From Desulfolucanica intricata (GTDB taxonomy: Bacteria > Bacillota > Desulfotomaculia > Desulfotomaculales > Desulfofarciminaceae): a stretch of 64,000 nucleotides of DNA. Position numbers and translations under genes: made by a program. The notes beneath the pieces were generated by a model. It was not told the origin of the DNA. It did not search any database and saw nothing but the letters and a program-made list of their open reading frames with translations. Below are positions 44,372 to 52,459 of this stretch, one piece after another (the first letter of the stretch is position 1; each line of letters starts with the position of its first letter). The stretch spans positions 1-64,000 of the forward strand of contig NZ_BCWE01000020.1 of assembly GCF_001592105.1 (NCBI RefSeq), in the 5' to 3' direction.

Positions 44372-44676
44372 TTGGCCCGACTCATTACGTGGTTTTATCG
44401 GCCCTCCTTTTTAGTATCGGTTTATTGGGAGTTTTAATAAAACGCAACGCCGTTGCTGTGTTAATTTGTATTGAGCTAATGCTAAATGCGGTCAATATAA
44501 ATTTAATTGCCTTCAGTAAATATATTACCCCAACTGATTTTATCGGTCAGATATTTTCAATATTCGTTATAACTGTGGCTGCGGCTGAGGTCGGGGTAGG
44601 ATTGGCGATTATTATAGCCATCTACCGGAATAAGCTGTCTGTTGATTTAGATGAATTTGACTGGCTTAAATGGTAG
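44368..44676 (+). CDS. nuoK: NADH-quinone oxidoreductase subunit K
   Basis: This 102-residue Mrp-like membrane subunit of three helices has [22 protein letters not shown] and the proton-path Glu residues in [20 protein letters not shown] and [20 protein letters not shown]. Its ATG overlaps the nuoJ stop (ATGA type), implying coupled translation; AAGGAGGTGA lies upstream. Confidence 0.97.
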   Translation: MIGPTHYVVLSALLFSIGLLGVLIKRNAVAVLICIELMLNAVNINLIAFSKYITPTDFIGQIFSIFVITVAAAEVGVGLAIIIAIYRNKLSVDLDEFDWLKW

Positions 44677-44710
44677 GATTTCGATAATGAAGGTAGGTGT
44701 AGAATAACAA

Positions 44711-46639
44711 ATGGTAGAATTTGCTATGCATAATGCCTGGTTGGTCCCACTCCTGCCGGCAGTCGCCTTTCTGATAATAGTTTTTTTAACGCGGCCTTGG
44801 CAAAAGCTTAGCTCTTTGGTATGTATTGCCGGTATGTTAGGAGCATTTTACTTTGCTGCACTGGCTGCTTACGGAGTGTTTACCAACGAAGAGTTTACAA
44901 AAAATTCATTAACCTATGCAACCCGGTGGTTTTCCATGCCAGGACTGCAAATTGATATGGGTATTCAGTTGGATCCGGTTTCAGCCATGATGATGTTCAT
45001 GGTTTCATTGGTTTCTTCATTAATCTTTATTTATGCAACCGGATATATGAAAGGTGATCCCGGGTATTCGACATTCTTTGCTTATGTATCATTATTTGGT
45101 GCATCTATGCTCGGTTTAGTACTTTCCAGTAACTTGTTACAAATGTTTATCTTTTGGGAGTTAGTTGGACTGTGCTCATATCTGCTAATTGGTTTTTTTA
45201 CCCACAAGATATCGGCCAGAGAAGCTGCTAAAAAGGCTTTTGTTACTTGTCGTGTAGCTGATTTCGGTTTGTTATTGGGGCTTTTGTCTATTCAAATTGT
45301 TTTTGGAACATTGAATATAAATGAATTATCCCAAATCATACCGAATTTCAGAGAATATACCACAGAGGGTATACTTGTTTTAATTGCAGTTTTGGTTTTT
45401 ATAGGACCTATCGCCAAATCCGGCCAGTTTCCGCTTCACGTTTGGCTGCCGGATGCTATGGAAGGTCCTACCCCGGTTAGTGCCCTAATTCACGCGGCTA
45501 CCATGGTAGTGGCCGGTGTTTATCTGATTGGCAGAACTATGTTCCTTTTTGAGCATGTACCTTCTGTGATGCATTTAGTTGCTGTTACCGGTGCTTTTAC
45601 TGCCTTGTTTGCTGCTACAATTGCGGTTACACAGAGGGAAATTAAAAAAATATTGGCGTATTCTACAGTAAGTCAGCTGGGATATATGATGCTGGCATTG
45701 GGTGTAGGCAGTCTTACCGCCAGTATGTTCCACTTATGGACGCACGCTTTCTTTAAAGCCTTAATGTTTATGGGGGCCGGTAGCGTTTTAGTTGCCCTGC
45801 ACCATAAGGCTGATGTATGGGAAATGGGTGGATTGGTTAAGAAAATGCCTATTACTGCCTGGACATTTGTTATAGGTGGTTTGGCAATTGCCGGTATACC
45901 GCCATTTGCAGGATTCTGGAGTAAGGATGAAATTTTAGCTGTAACATTATCCGGTGGGCATCCTATTTTATTTGCAATGGCTGCATTTACAGCATTTTTA
46001 ACTGCATTCTATATGTGGAGACTAATTTTCTTAGCTTTCTTTGGCGAAGAAAAACCGGAAAATCATGCGAAGGAGTCTCCCTGGAATATGACTATTCCAT
46101 TGATCATTTTGGCGATTTTTGCTACCGTAGGTGGATTAGTTGGTACACCTTGGAATAACCTATGGGCAGAATGGATTACCTTTAGTGGAGTTCATATTCA
46201 TCCCCACCACGGCGATCCTAATTATGTTGTAATGCTTGGTTCTGTAGTCCTGGCAGTTGCCGGTATTGGCCTGGCATATAAATTGTATTTACAAGATGCA
46301 CAGAAAGCAAAGGCTAAAGAACTGGCCAGACGCTATCAGGGACTCTATACCTTACTATACAACAAATATTATATCGATGAAATCTATCTTTGGATAAACC
46401 ATACCCTGGTTGATGGTTCGGCAAAAATGTTTTACCTGTTTGATCTATATGTTGTAGACGGGATAGTTAACGGTCTGGGAGCATTCACTAAATTATCCGG
46501 TGACGGTCTACGTATCTTCCAAACAGGTAGATTGCAGAATTATGTTTTGGTATTCTTCCTGGGAGTTCTGGTAATTGCCGTCGCTATGGCATTTAACAAT
46601 CCCTTGCCGGCCAGCATGGTCCTGGGAGGTGTTAAATAA
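44711..46639 (+). CDS. nuoL: NADH-quinone oxidoreductase subunit L
   Basis: This 642-residue antiporter-like proton-pumping subunit has WELVGLCSYLLIGFF with the key Glu, AKSGQFPLHVWLPDAMEGPTPVSALIHAATMV, AYSTVSQLGYMMLALG and HAFFKALMFMGAGSV. The long C-terminal amphipathic helix and final membrane helix are present (KYYIDEIYLWINHTLVDG... to the end). It precedes nuoM with a 1-base overlap. Confidence 0.97.
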   Translation: MVEFAMHNAWLVPLLPAVAFLIIVFLTRPWQKLSSLVCIAGMLGAFYFAALAAYGVFTNEEFTKNSLTYATRWFSMPGLQIDMGIQLDPVSAMMMFMVSLVSSLIFIYATGYMKGDPGYSTFFAYVSLFGASMLGLVLSSNLLQMFIFWELVGLCSYLLIGFFTHKISAREAAKKAFVTCRVADFGLLLGLLSIQIVFGTLNINELSQIIPNFREYTTEGILVLIAVLVFIGPIAKSGQFPLHVWLPDAMEGPTPVSALIHAATMVVAGVYLIGRTMFLFEHVPSVMHLVAVTGAFTALFAATIAVTQREIKKILAYSTVSQLGYMMLALGVGSLTASMFHLWTHAFFKALMFMGAGSVLVALHHKADVWEMGGLVKKMPITAWTFVIGGLAIAGIPPFAGFWSKDEILAVTLSGGHPILFAMAAFTAFLTAFYMWRLIFLAFFGEEKPENHAKESPWNMTIPLIILAIFATVGGLVGTPWNNLWAEWITFSGVHIHPHHGDPNYVVMLGSVVLAVAGIGLAYKLYLQDAQKAKAKELARRYQGLYTLLYNKYYIDEIYLWINHTLVDGSAKMFYLFDLYVVDGIVNGLGAFTKLSGDGLRIFQTGRLQNYVLVFFLGVLVIAVAMAFNNPLPASMVLGGVK

Positions 46640-48156
46640 TGGATTTCCCAATTTTATTAGCTGCATTACTGGCACCTATTTTAGCGGCGCTAATAATTGT
46701 GTTTATTCCTAAAGATGAATACGGATCAGTTAAAGCTATCGCTGCATTAGGTACCTTTATATCATTGGCAATAAGTGTATTTGTTTACTTGAGTTACAAT
46801 CAATCGCTAGGCGGAGTACAATTTGTACAGCGCATTCCCTGGATTGAGGATTTAGGTGTTACCTTCTATTTAGGTGTAGACGGGATTAGTTTACCAATGC
46901 TTCTGTTAACTAACTTAATAGGATTTTGTGCAGTATTTGCTTCTTGGAGTATCAAAGATCGTTCTAAAGAATTCTTTATCTTGCTCCTGGTTTTAATTGC
47001 CGGAGTTATGGGTACTTTTGTTGCACAAGACCTGTTTATTTTCCTGTTATTCTATGAAGTAGTGGTAATCCCCATTTATATTCTTGTAATCATCTGGGGT
47101 AGTACAAAGAGAGTCACCAAAGAATATGCCGCAATGAAACTGACAATTTACCTGCTGATTGGTAGTGGATTCTTGCTTGTTGGTGTAATTGCTCTGTTTA
47201 TGAAAACTAAAGCGATAAACGGTGGTATTCCTGATTTCAGTTTTTATGGACTGTCGATGTTGGCGCAGACGCTGCCGGCGTTTGATCAGATATGGCTGTT
47301 TGCTTTAATGCTGTTTGGATTTGGCTCACTAATTTCAATGTGGCCGTTCCATTCCTGGTCACCTGACGGTTATGCCGGTGCTCCTACTGCTGTTAGTATG
47401 ATTCACGCGGGTGTACTGAAGAAAATCGGTGGTTATGGTTTAATTAAGATTGCTCTGTTTGCTTTGCCGGTTGGTGCAAAGTTCTGGGCTCCATATATAG
47501 CTGTGCTGGGTGTAATTGGTGTTGCATATGCCGCTATGGGTGCTTTAGCACAAAAAGACCTTAAGTATGTTGTTGGTTACTCTAGTGTGAGTCACATGGG
47601 TTATGTACTGTTAGGTGTAGCCTCCTTGAATGTAATTGGTATCAACGGTGCTGTTGCCAACATGTTTGGTCACGGTGTTATGGCTGCTCTGTTCTTCGCC
47701 ATGATAGGAGCTATCTATGAGAAAACACACACTCGCTGGATTCCGGATTTAGGCGGCTTGGCCCGTCAGACTCCGCGGTTGGCTGTTGGTTTTATGATGG
47801 CATCAATGGCTTCCCTCGGATTGCCTGGGTTGGTTAGCTTTATTCCTGAATTTACAATCTTTGTTGGTTCCTTTAAGGCATTTGGTGGTTTAGCCGTTAT
47901 TGCTATTGCCGGTATTATTATTACCGCTCTGTATGTTCTGCGGGCCGGTGCTAACACCCTGTTTGGACCACCGCGGCCTGAATATAACCACATAAAGGAT
48001 ATAAAAGGTGTTGAATTAGTTCCGTTAGTTGTATTGGGTTTTGTCCTGGTTTTAGGCGGTGTATTACCCTCCCTGCTCTTTGATATGATTAACAGTGGCG
48101 TTGTTCCTTTGATGACTGAAATTGGCGACGCTCTCCAGATAGGGGGGAATTTATAA
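46639..48156 (+). CDS. nuoM: NADH-quinone oxidoreductase subunit M
   Basis: This 505-residue antiporter-like subunit shows LGVDGISLPMLLLTNLIG, FLLFYEVVVIPIYILVIIWG with the conserved Glu, MWPFHSWSPDGYAGAPTAVSMIHAGVLKKIGGYGLI and YSSVSHMGYVLLGVASL. About 14 membrane helices are expected. Overlap with nuoL (TAATG) and direct abutment to nuoN suggest coupled translation. Confidence 0.97.
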   Translation: MDFPILLAALLAPILAALIIVFIPKDEYGSVKAIAALGTFISLAISVFVYLSYNQSLGGVQFVQRIPWIEDLGVTFYLGVDGISLPMLLLTNLIGFCAVFASWSIKDRSKEFFILLLVLIAGVMGTFVAQDLFIFLLFYEVVVIPIYILVIIWGSTKRVTKEYAAMKLTIYLLIGSGFLLVGVIALFMKTKAINGGIPDFSFYGLSMLAQTLPAFDQIWLFALMLFGFGSLISMWPFHSWSPDGYAGAPTAVSMIHAGVLKKIGGYGLIKIALFALPVGAKFWAPYIAVLGVIGVAYAAMGALAQKDLKYVVGYSSVSHMGYVLLGVASLNVIGINGAVANMFGHGVMAALFFAMIGAIYEKTHTRWIPDLGGLARQTPRLAVGFMMASMASLGLPGLVSFIPEFTIFVGSFKAFGGLAVIAIAGIIITALYVLRAGANTLFGPPRPEYNHIKDIKGVELVPLVVLGFVLVLGGVLPSLLFDMINSGVVPLMTEIGDALQIGGNL

Positions 48157-49587
48157 ATGAATATAAATTTATCATTAATTACAGTTGAAATTCTTACAGC
48201 CATACTTGGTCTTGGAATCCTAGTACTTGGTCTTGTGATCCCGAAACAGTCTCGTAATGGAATTGGATATATAACATGTATTTTCTTACTGGGAATTTTG
48301 GGTTCCAGCATAGCAACATGGGATAACGTCGGTACACTGTTTGGCAGTATGTATATAGTGGACCAGTTTTCGATGTTCTTTAAGCAGATATTTTTAATAT
48401 CAGCCATATTAGTTGTACTGGGTTCAATGCGTTATGTTAACGAAATGGGAAGTCAGTCTGAATATTACAGTATGATTACCTTTGCAACATTAGGTATGAT
48501 GGTAATGGCTTCAGCAGGTGACTTCATTACTTTTTACCTTGGCTTAGAGTTGATGACAATACCGTTTATAATTTTAGTCTGTTTCCGTAAACTGGAAACT
48601 AAATCGGTTGAGGCCGGCATTAAATATTTGCTATTGGCCGGAATGTCTTCCGCAGTATTGCTCTATGGTCTTAGTCTGATTTATGGCTTGACCGGTACTA
48701 TTCATATCCTTGAAGTCGCTCAAGTGTTAAAACAAGGAGCAGTTTCACCATTATTACTAATGAGTGTAGTAATGATAATTGCCGGACTTGGTTTTAAAAT
48801 CTCGGCGGTACCATTCCATATGTGGTCACCCGATATTTATGAAGGTGCTCCTACGCCGGTTACCTCGTTTTTAGCAGTAGGTTCTAAAGCAGCCTCTTTT
48901 GCAATTTTGCTGAGAGTTTTTGTTGCTGCTCTACCTGCTGTTTGGGCCAGCTGGGCACCGGTCATGGCTATACTGGCAGCTATAACAATTATTATTGGTA
49001 ACTTAGTAGCCTTTCCGCAAACTAATATTAAAAGGATGTTGGCATACTCCAGTATTGGTCAGGCAGGTTATATTCTGGTTGGTTTAATTACAGCAACCGA
49101 AGCAGGTATCAAAGGCGTTATGTTTTATGCTCTACTATATGTATTTGCAACTGTCGGTGCTTTTACTGTAGTTAGTTCTGTATTTGATGACATTGGAAGT
49201 GAGGAAATTAAAGATTATGCCGGTTTGGCTCAACGGGCACCGCTGTTGGCAGCAGTACTGACCTTTTCGCTGTTATCAATGGCCGGTATTCCTCCTCTGG
49301 CCGGTTTTGTCGGTAAATTCTATTTATTCTCATCTATAGTAGATGATTATCTCTGGTTAACCTTTATCGGGTTGATTATGAGTATGGTCTCTGTATACTA
49401 TTATTTACGTGTTGTTTTGGTAATGTACAGGGACAATCCTTTGGATAACAGACCGATTAAGGTATCCAGCTCTGTAGCGATTACTTTGATTATTACGATG
49501 GTTGCTACACTGGTAATAGGTGTTTACCCCGGACCGATATCTGAAATTTCCAATGCAGCAGCACATTCATTTTTTATGATGCCATAA
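48157..49587 (+). CDS. nuoN: NADH-quinone oxidoreductase subunit N
   Basis: This 476-residue antiporter-like subunit shows FITFYLGLELMTIPFIILVCF, FKISAVPFHMWSPDIYEGAPTPVTSFLAVGSKAASFAILL, MLAYSSIGQAGYILVGLI and MAGIPPLAGFVGKFYLFSS. It abuts nuoM without a gap, with GGGGGG before ATG, and ends the operon at a strong terminator. nuoE, nuoF and nuoG are absent from the operon. Confidence 0.97.
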   Translation: MNINLSLITVEILTAILGLGILVLGLVIPKQSRNGIGYITCIFLLGILGSSIATWDNVGTLFGSMYIVDQFSMFFKQIFLISAILVVLGSMRYVNEMGSQSEYYSMITFATLGMMVMASAGDFITFYLGLELMTIPFIILVCFRKLETKSVEAGIKYLLLAGMSSAVLLYGLSLIYGLTGTIHILEVAQVLKQGAVSPLLLMSVVMIIAGLGFKISAVPFHMWSPDIYEGAPTPVTSFLAVGSKAASFAILLRVFVAALPAVWASWAPVMAILAAITIIIGNLVAFPQTNIKRMLAYSSIGQAGYILVGLITATEAGIKGVMFYALLYVFATVGAFTVVSSVFDDIGSEEIKDYAGLAQRAPLLAAVLTFSLLSMAGIPPLAGFVGKFYLFSSIVDDYLWLTFIGLIMSMVSVYYYLRVVLVMYRDNPLDNRPIKVSSSVAITLIITMVATLVIGVYPGPISEISNAAAHSFFMMP

Positions 49588-49590
49588 AGT

Positions 49591-49626
49591 AAAAAACCCG
49601 TGCTCAGTTTGAGTACGGGTTTTTTA
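49591..49626 (+). terminator. Terminator of the nuo operon
   Basis: AAAAAACCCGT...CTC pairs with GAG...ACGGGTTTTTT with one mismatch and a short loop, then more T. It lies 4 bases behind the nuoN stop codon. Confidence 0.93.
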
Positions 49627-49764
49627 AATTTTAAACCATTTTGTCCGGTTTATTTTATAAAAATTTATAGTGAAAAAAATATTCTAAAGTATAAGGGACC
49701 TGCCCTTTTACTATATGGTAAAAACATTTAAAAATAAAATTTAAATATATTTCGCAAATATATA

Positions 49765-49793
49765 TTGACAGCGAACAATAAAGAAATTATTAT
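49765..49793 (+). promoter_or_regulatory. Promoter of the membrane polyferredoxin gene
   Basis: TTGACA at 49765-49770 and TATTAT at 49788-49793 are 17 bases apart. The leader that follows has a hairpin at 49811-49836. Confidence 0.65.
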
Positions 49794-49810
49794 AAGATAT
49801 ATAGCAAAAA

Positions 49811-49836
49811 CGAAATTTTTTTGCTGCTAAATTTCG
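49811..49836 (+). other. Leader hairpin ahead of the polyferredoxin gene
   Basis: CGAAATTT at 49811-49818 pairs with AAATTTCG at 49829-49836 over a 10-base loop. It lies in the expected 5' leader, about 40 bases before the ribosome site. It may stabilise the message or act in regulation; nothing more can be said. Confidence 0.45.
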
Positions 49837-49887
49837 CTGAGTATAATTATAAAAAAAAGCTAGTAAATTATAAAAGGAGGAATTAAA

Positions 49888-50604
49888 ATGACTAACAAAA
49901 GTAAGAAGCTCATTGAAGTAAAATTAAAGAGAACTTCACTTCAGGCATTAACATGGGTTGGGCTGCCGCTGGTAGCTATAGGAGGATTATTTAAGCCAAT
50001 AATTGGATTTTTACTACTGGGATGTATGATAGGTTCGGTTGGTATAGCAGCTTTTAGGGGGAGGGCCTGGTGTGACTGGATGTGCCCCAGAGGAAGCTTT
50101 TTTGACATTATTATTGCTCCCATAAGTAGAAGAAAAAGTATTCCATCTTTTTTTAGATATACAGGTGTTAGGATTTTTATGCTTATGTTAATATTAACAG
50201 TTATCGGAGTTCAGTTTTATTTGGGTTGGGGTGATCTTAATGCTATGGCTATGGCCTTTGTAAGAGTATTGATTACCACAACTATTATTGGAATTTTTTT
50301 AGGGATCATTATTCATCCAAGGGTTTGGTGTCATATATGTCCCATGGGAACACTGGGAAATTGGATTTCTAAAGGTAAAAAGCCTTTGTATATTGATAAA
50401 GGGTGTGCCGGCTGTGAGTTATGCGCAGCAGCTTGTCCGATGCAGCTGAATCCTTCGGAATATAAATTTGAAAAAGTTATGGGTGATAACGACTGTATTA
50501 AATGCGGAAGTTGTGTGGCAGCTTGTCCAAAGAGGGTATTAACATTTGAACAAAAAAAGGATGATCATGGTGGCACCCCTATAAGCGATTGTAAATCTGC
50601 TTAA
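49888..50604 (+). CDS. Membrane 4Fe-4S protein (NapH/polyferredoxin type)
   Basis: This 238-residue protein has about four hydrophobic helices and four cysteine-rich sites. Two are the NapH-like CxxxCP motifs on membrane loops (WCDWMCPRGS and WCHICPMGTLG). Two are C-terminal ferredoxin motifs, CAGCELCAAACP and CIKCGSCVAACP. Such proteins pass electrons between the quinone pool or ferredoxin and a soluble or extracellular partner. No nap, nos or ccoG partner is near; the next gene is a TrxR-like flavoprotein. AAAGGAGG lies before the ATG. Confidence 0.88.
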   Translation: MTNKSKKLIEVKLKRTSLQALTWVGLPLVAIGGLFKPIIGFLLLGCMIGSVGIAAFRGRAWCDWMCPRGSFFDIIIAPISRRKSIPSFFRYTGVRIFMLMLILTVIGVQFYLGWGDLNAMAMAFVRVLITTTIIGIFLGIIIHPRVWCHICPMGTLGNWISKGKKPLYIDKGCAGCELCAAACPMQLNPSEYKFEKVMGDNDCIKCGSCVAACPKRVLTFEQKKDDHGGTPISDCKSA

Positions 50605-50617
50605 AAAGTTTACCAAT

Positions 50618-50664
50618 TAAGGGTCTTATTATTAGCCATTAAATAGGCAATCTTAAGACCCTTA
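50618..50664 (+). terminator. Hairpin after the polyferredoxin gene
   Basis: TAAGGGTCTTA at 50618-50628 pairs perfectly with TAAGACCCTTA at 50654-50664; a T-rich stretch follows. The loop is long (25 bases) and may form a small inner stem. It is a likely terminator, so the next gene probably has its own start. Confidence 0.7.
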
Positions 50665-50740
50665 TTAAATTTGTTTTATTTTTTACTCTCACAAGAAAAA
50701 ATAGAGATAAGTTAGCTTTTTTAAAGGAGGAAAGTTGCTT

Positions 50741-51613
50741 ATGCTTACAGAAAATCGAAAATATGATTTAGCAATAATCGGTTGCGGCCCCGCGGGACTT
50801 TCAGCCGCTATAAACGCTAAAATTCGTCGGAAAAATTTAATAATTTGTGGTGGAGAATTTTGCAGCCCTAAATTGCATAGTTCGCCATTAGTTGATAACT
50901 ATTTAGGCTTTCCTAAAATTAAGGGCGAAGAATTAAGACGGAATTTTTTAAACCACATAAAAGAAATGGATATAAAGATTTATCAGGATAGAGTAAGTGC
51001 AGTTTATCCTCAGGCTAAAGGCTTTGAAATAGTCCGCGGTGAAAATAATATATTTGCTAAAGCAGTTATTATTGCTACCGGCGTTACAAGTACAAAGTTT
51101 ATTCCGGGTGAGAAAGAATTTTTAGGTCGGGGAGTAGGCTATTGTGCAACTTGTGATGGGCCCCTGTATTCCGGGAAGAGGGTGGCCTTAATTGGCTATG
51201 TGAAAGATTCTGAGAAGGAAGCTAATTTCTTAGCAGAAATATGTGAAACAGTCTTTTTCATTCCTTTATACAGGGAGCAGGTAGGTGTATTAAAGTCAAA
51301 TATAGAGATAGTAAATGAAGAGCCAAAACAAATTAATGGCAGGCAATTGGTAACGGATTTACAAACAGAAAACAAGAGATTGGATGTAAATGGTATATTT
51401 ATTTATAGGGAAACGGTACTCCCGGAGCAGTTAGTACCCGGACTTGAAATTGAAGGTAGTACAATAAAGGTTAATCGCTCTCTAGAAACAAATATAAGCG
51501 GTATATATGCTGCCGGTGATTGTACCGGCAGTCCATACCAGTTAGCTAAGGCAGTGGGTGAGGGTTTGGTAGCTGCTTTGAATGCTGTAAAATATTTAGA
51601 TAGCAGTGACTAA
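50741..51613 (+). CDS. Thioredoxin-reductase-like flavoprotein without NADPH motif
   Basis: This 290-residue protein has the FAD site AIIGCGPAGLSAAINA, ATGVTSTKF, the redox pair in YCATCDGPLYSGK and the C-terminal FAD motif GIYAAGDCTGSPYQLAKAVGEGLVAA, all as in bacterial TrxR. Where TrxR has the NADPH loop GGGNSAxE and then HRRD, this one reads LIGYVKDSEKEANFLA and FFIPLYREQ, so NADPH binding is doubtful. Ferredoxin-dependent flavin thioredoxin reductases of clostridia show the same loss. No thioredoxin gene adjoins it. ATG 50741 is preferred to TTG 50735 by spacing from AAAGGAGG. Confidence 0.85.
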   Translation: MLTENRKYDLAIIGCGPAGLSAAINAKIRRKNLIICGGEFCSPKLHSSPLVDNYLGFPKIKGEELRRNFLNHIKEMDIKIYQDRVSAVYPQAKGFEIVRGENNIFAKAVIIATGVTSTKFIPGEKEFLGRGVGYCATCDGPLYSGKRVALIGYVKDSEKEANFLAEICETVFFIPLYREQVGVLKSNIEIVNEEPKQINGRQLVTDLQTENKRLDVNGIFIYRETVLPEQLVPGLEIEGSTIKVNRSLETNISGIYAAGDCTGSPYQLAKAVGEGLVAALNAVKYLDSSD

Positions 51614-51640
51614 GACTAGTCTTTAAAGGAGTGTGATTTA

Positions 51641-51766
51641 TTGAAGTACTTGATAATATTTCTTTTATTTGGGGGTATAATAGGCGCTGGATTAATGCTT
51701 TGGTTAGGCATTAAGAGTTTTCAGAAAACCTCACATGATAACCAGGATGATATGCATGACAGTTAG
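51641..51766 (+). CDS. Small membrane protein (41 aa), unknown
   Basis: This 41-codon frame begins at TTG 51641, with AAAGGAG 12 bases upstream. It encodes one hydrophobic helix (YLIIFLLFGGIIGAGLMLWL) followed by a polar tail rich in Asp, Gln and His. Its 3' end overlaps the start of yraN by 11 bases. I do not recognise a family. The ribosome site, membrane helix and overlap with the next gene favour a real gene. Confidence 0.55.
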   Translation: MKYLIIFLLFGGIIGAGLMLWLGIKSFQKTSHDNQDDMHDS

Positions 51767-52115
51767 AAGACAACTACTGGGGCGTAGAGGAGAAACAGCA
51801 GCGGTAGAATACCTCTTGCAAAAAGGATATAAAATAATACTGCAAAATTTTCGTTGCTATCTAGGAGAAATTGACATCATTGCCAAAGAAGGAGACACAA
51901 TTATATTTGTAGAAGTGAGAGCACGCAGTACCGATTCTTTTGGTTTACCACAGGAGAGTGTCAGTATAAAAAAGCAAAACAGATTGCGTAAGCTGGCTCA
52001 ATATTACATATCTAAATTCTCTATATCAGATAGCTGCCGATTTGATGTTCTTGGTATTATGTTTGAAGCAAACGGGAGAATTAAAAGTATTGAACATTTT
52101 ATAAATGCATTTTAA
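51756..52115 (+). CDS. yraN: YraN family protein (UPF0102), nuclease-like fold
   Basis: This 119-residue protein begins MTVRRQLLGRRGETAAVEYLLQKGYKI and has the restriction-endonuclease-like core GEIDIIAKEGDTIIFVEVRARS, with Asp, Glu and Lys-type active residues. The family is widespread, often near rnhB or comM (yifB), and its role is unsettled. ATG 51756 is chosen because AGGATGAT precedes it and the domain starts there; ATG 51735 and ATG 51747 are alternatives. comM lies 2.5 kb downstream. Confidence 0.92.
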   Translation: MTVRRQLLGRRGETAAVEYLLQKGYKIILQNFRCYLGEIDIIAKEGDTIIFVEVRARSTDSFGLPQESVSIKKQNRLRKLAQYYISKFSISDSCRFDVLGIMFEANGRIKSIEHFINAF

Positions 52116-52160
52116 AGCAGATAATTAACAATTAGGATTATGATGACTAAATATAGTAAC

Positions 52161-52198
52161 AAAAATAAATCCGGGGGTATAACTCCGGATTTATTTTT
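52161..52198 (+). terminator. Terminator after yraN
   Basis: AAAAATAAATCCGG pairs with CCGGATTTATTTTT around a 10-base centre. It lies 46 bases behind the yraN stop codon, at the start of a 344-base gene-free stretch. Confidence 0.88.
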
Positions 52199-52217
52199 AT
52201 CAAAAAAAACATATTAT

Positions 52218-52280
52218 TTGTCGCACAGATGACAGAAAGCATGTCATCAAGGTGACAGACATTTTGTCGTTAATATGTCA
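52218..52280. repeat. Cluster of TGACA/TGTCA half-sites in the gene-free stretch 52116-52459
   Basis: The stretch holds GATGACA (52228-52234) and TGTCATC (52242-52248), an inverted repeat with 7 bases between, then GTGACA (52252-52257), TTGTC (about 52264-52268) and TGTCA (52276-52280); TTTGTCGC precedes them. Six related half-sites within 63 bases look like a binding region for a regulator. The rest of the gap holds the yraN terminator and an AT-rich leader for the next gene; no coding frame was seen. Confidence 0.5.
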
Positions 52281-52459
52281 TAATTGGACCACTAAATAAA
52301 CCCACCTTTTTGTATTAATAAGGAGAGCTAATAATAAAAGAATTATTTGTTTTATTTAGGTTGTATAATTAAGATTACTGATAAAGGTGGAGTTTATTAA
52401 AAAACAACAAAAGGTGGTGAACGGGTCTAATTTAATTTTAACTTAGAAAGGGTTTTTCT

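Noticed and set aside
47766-48407. 213-codon antisense frame across nuoM/nuoN
   Set aside because: Both nuoM and nuoN are certain. The frame has no ribosome site, and its Pro/Ile/Thr-rich product is typical of the reverse strand of membrane-protein genes.
52218-52280. CRISPR array or direct-repeat array
   Set aside because: The repeated units are only 5-7 bases, in mixed orientation and with uneven spacing; no longer repeat with regular spacers was seen anywhere in the window.
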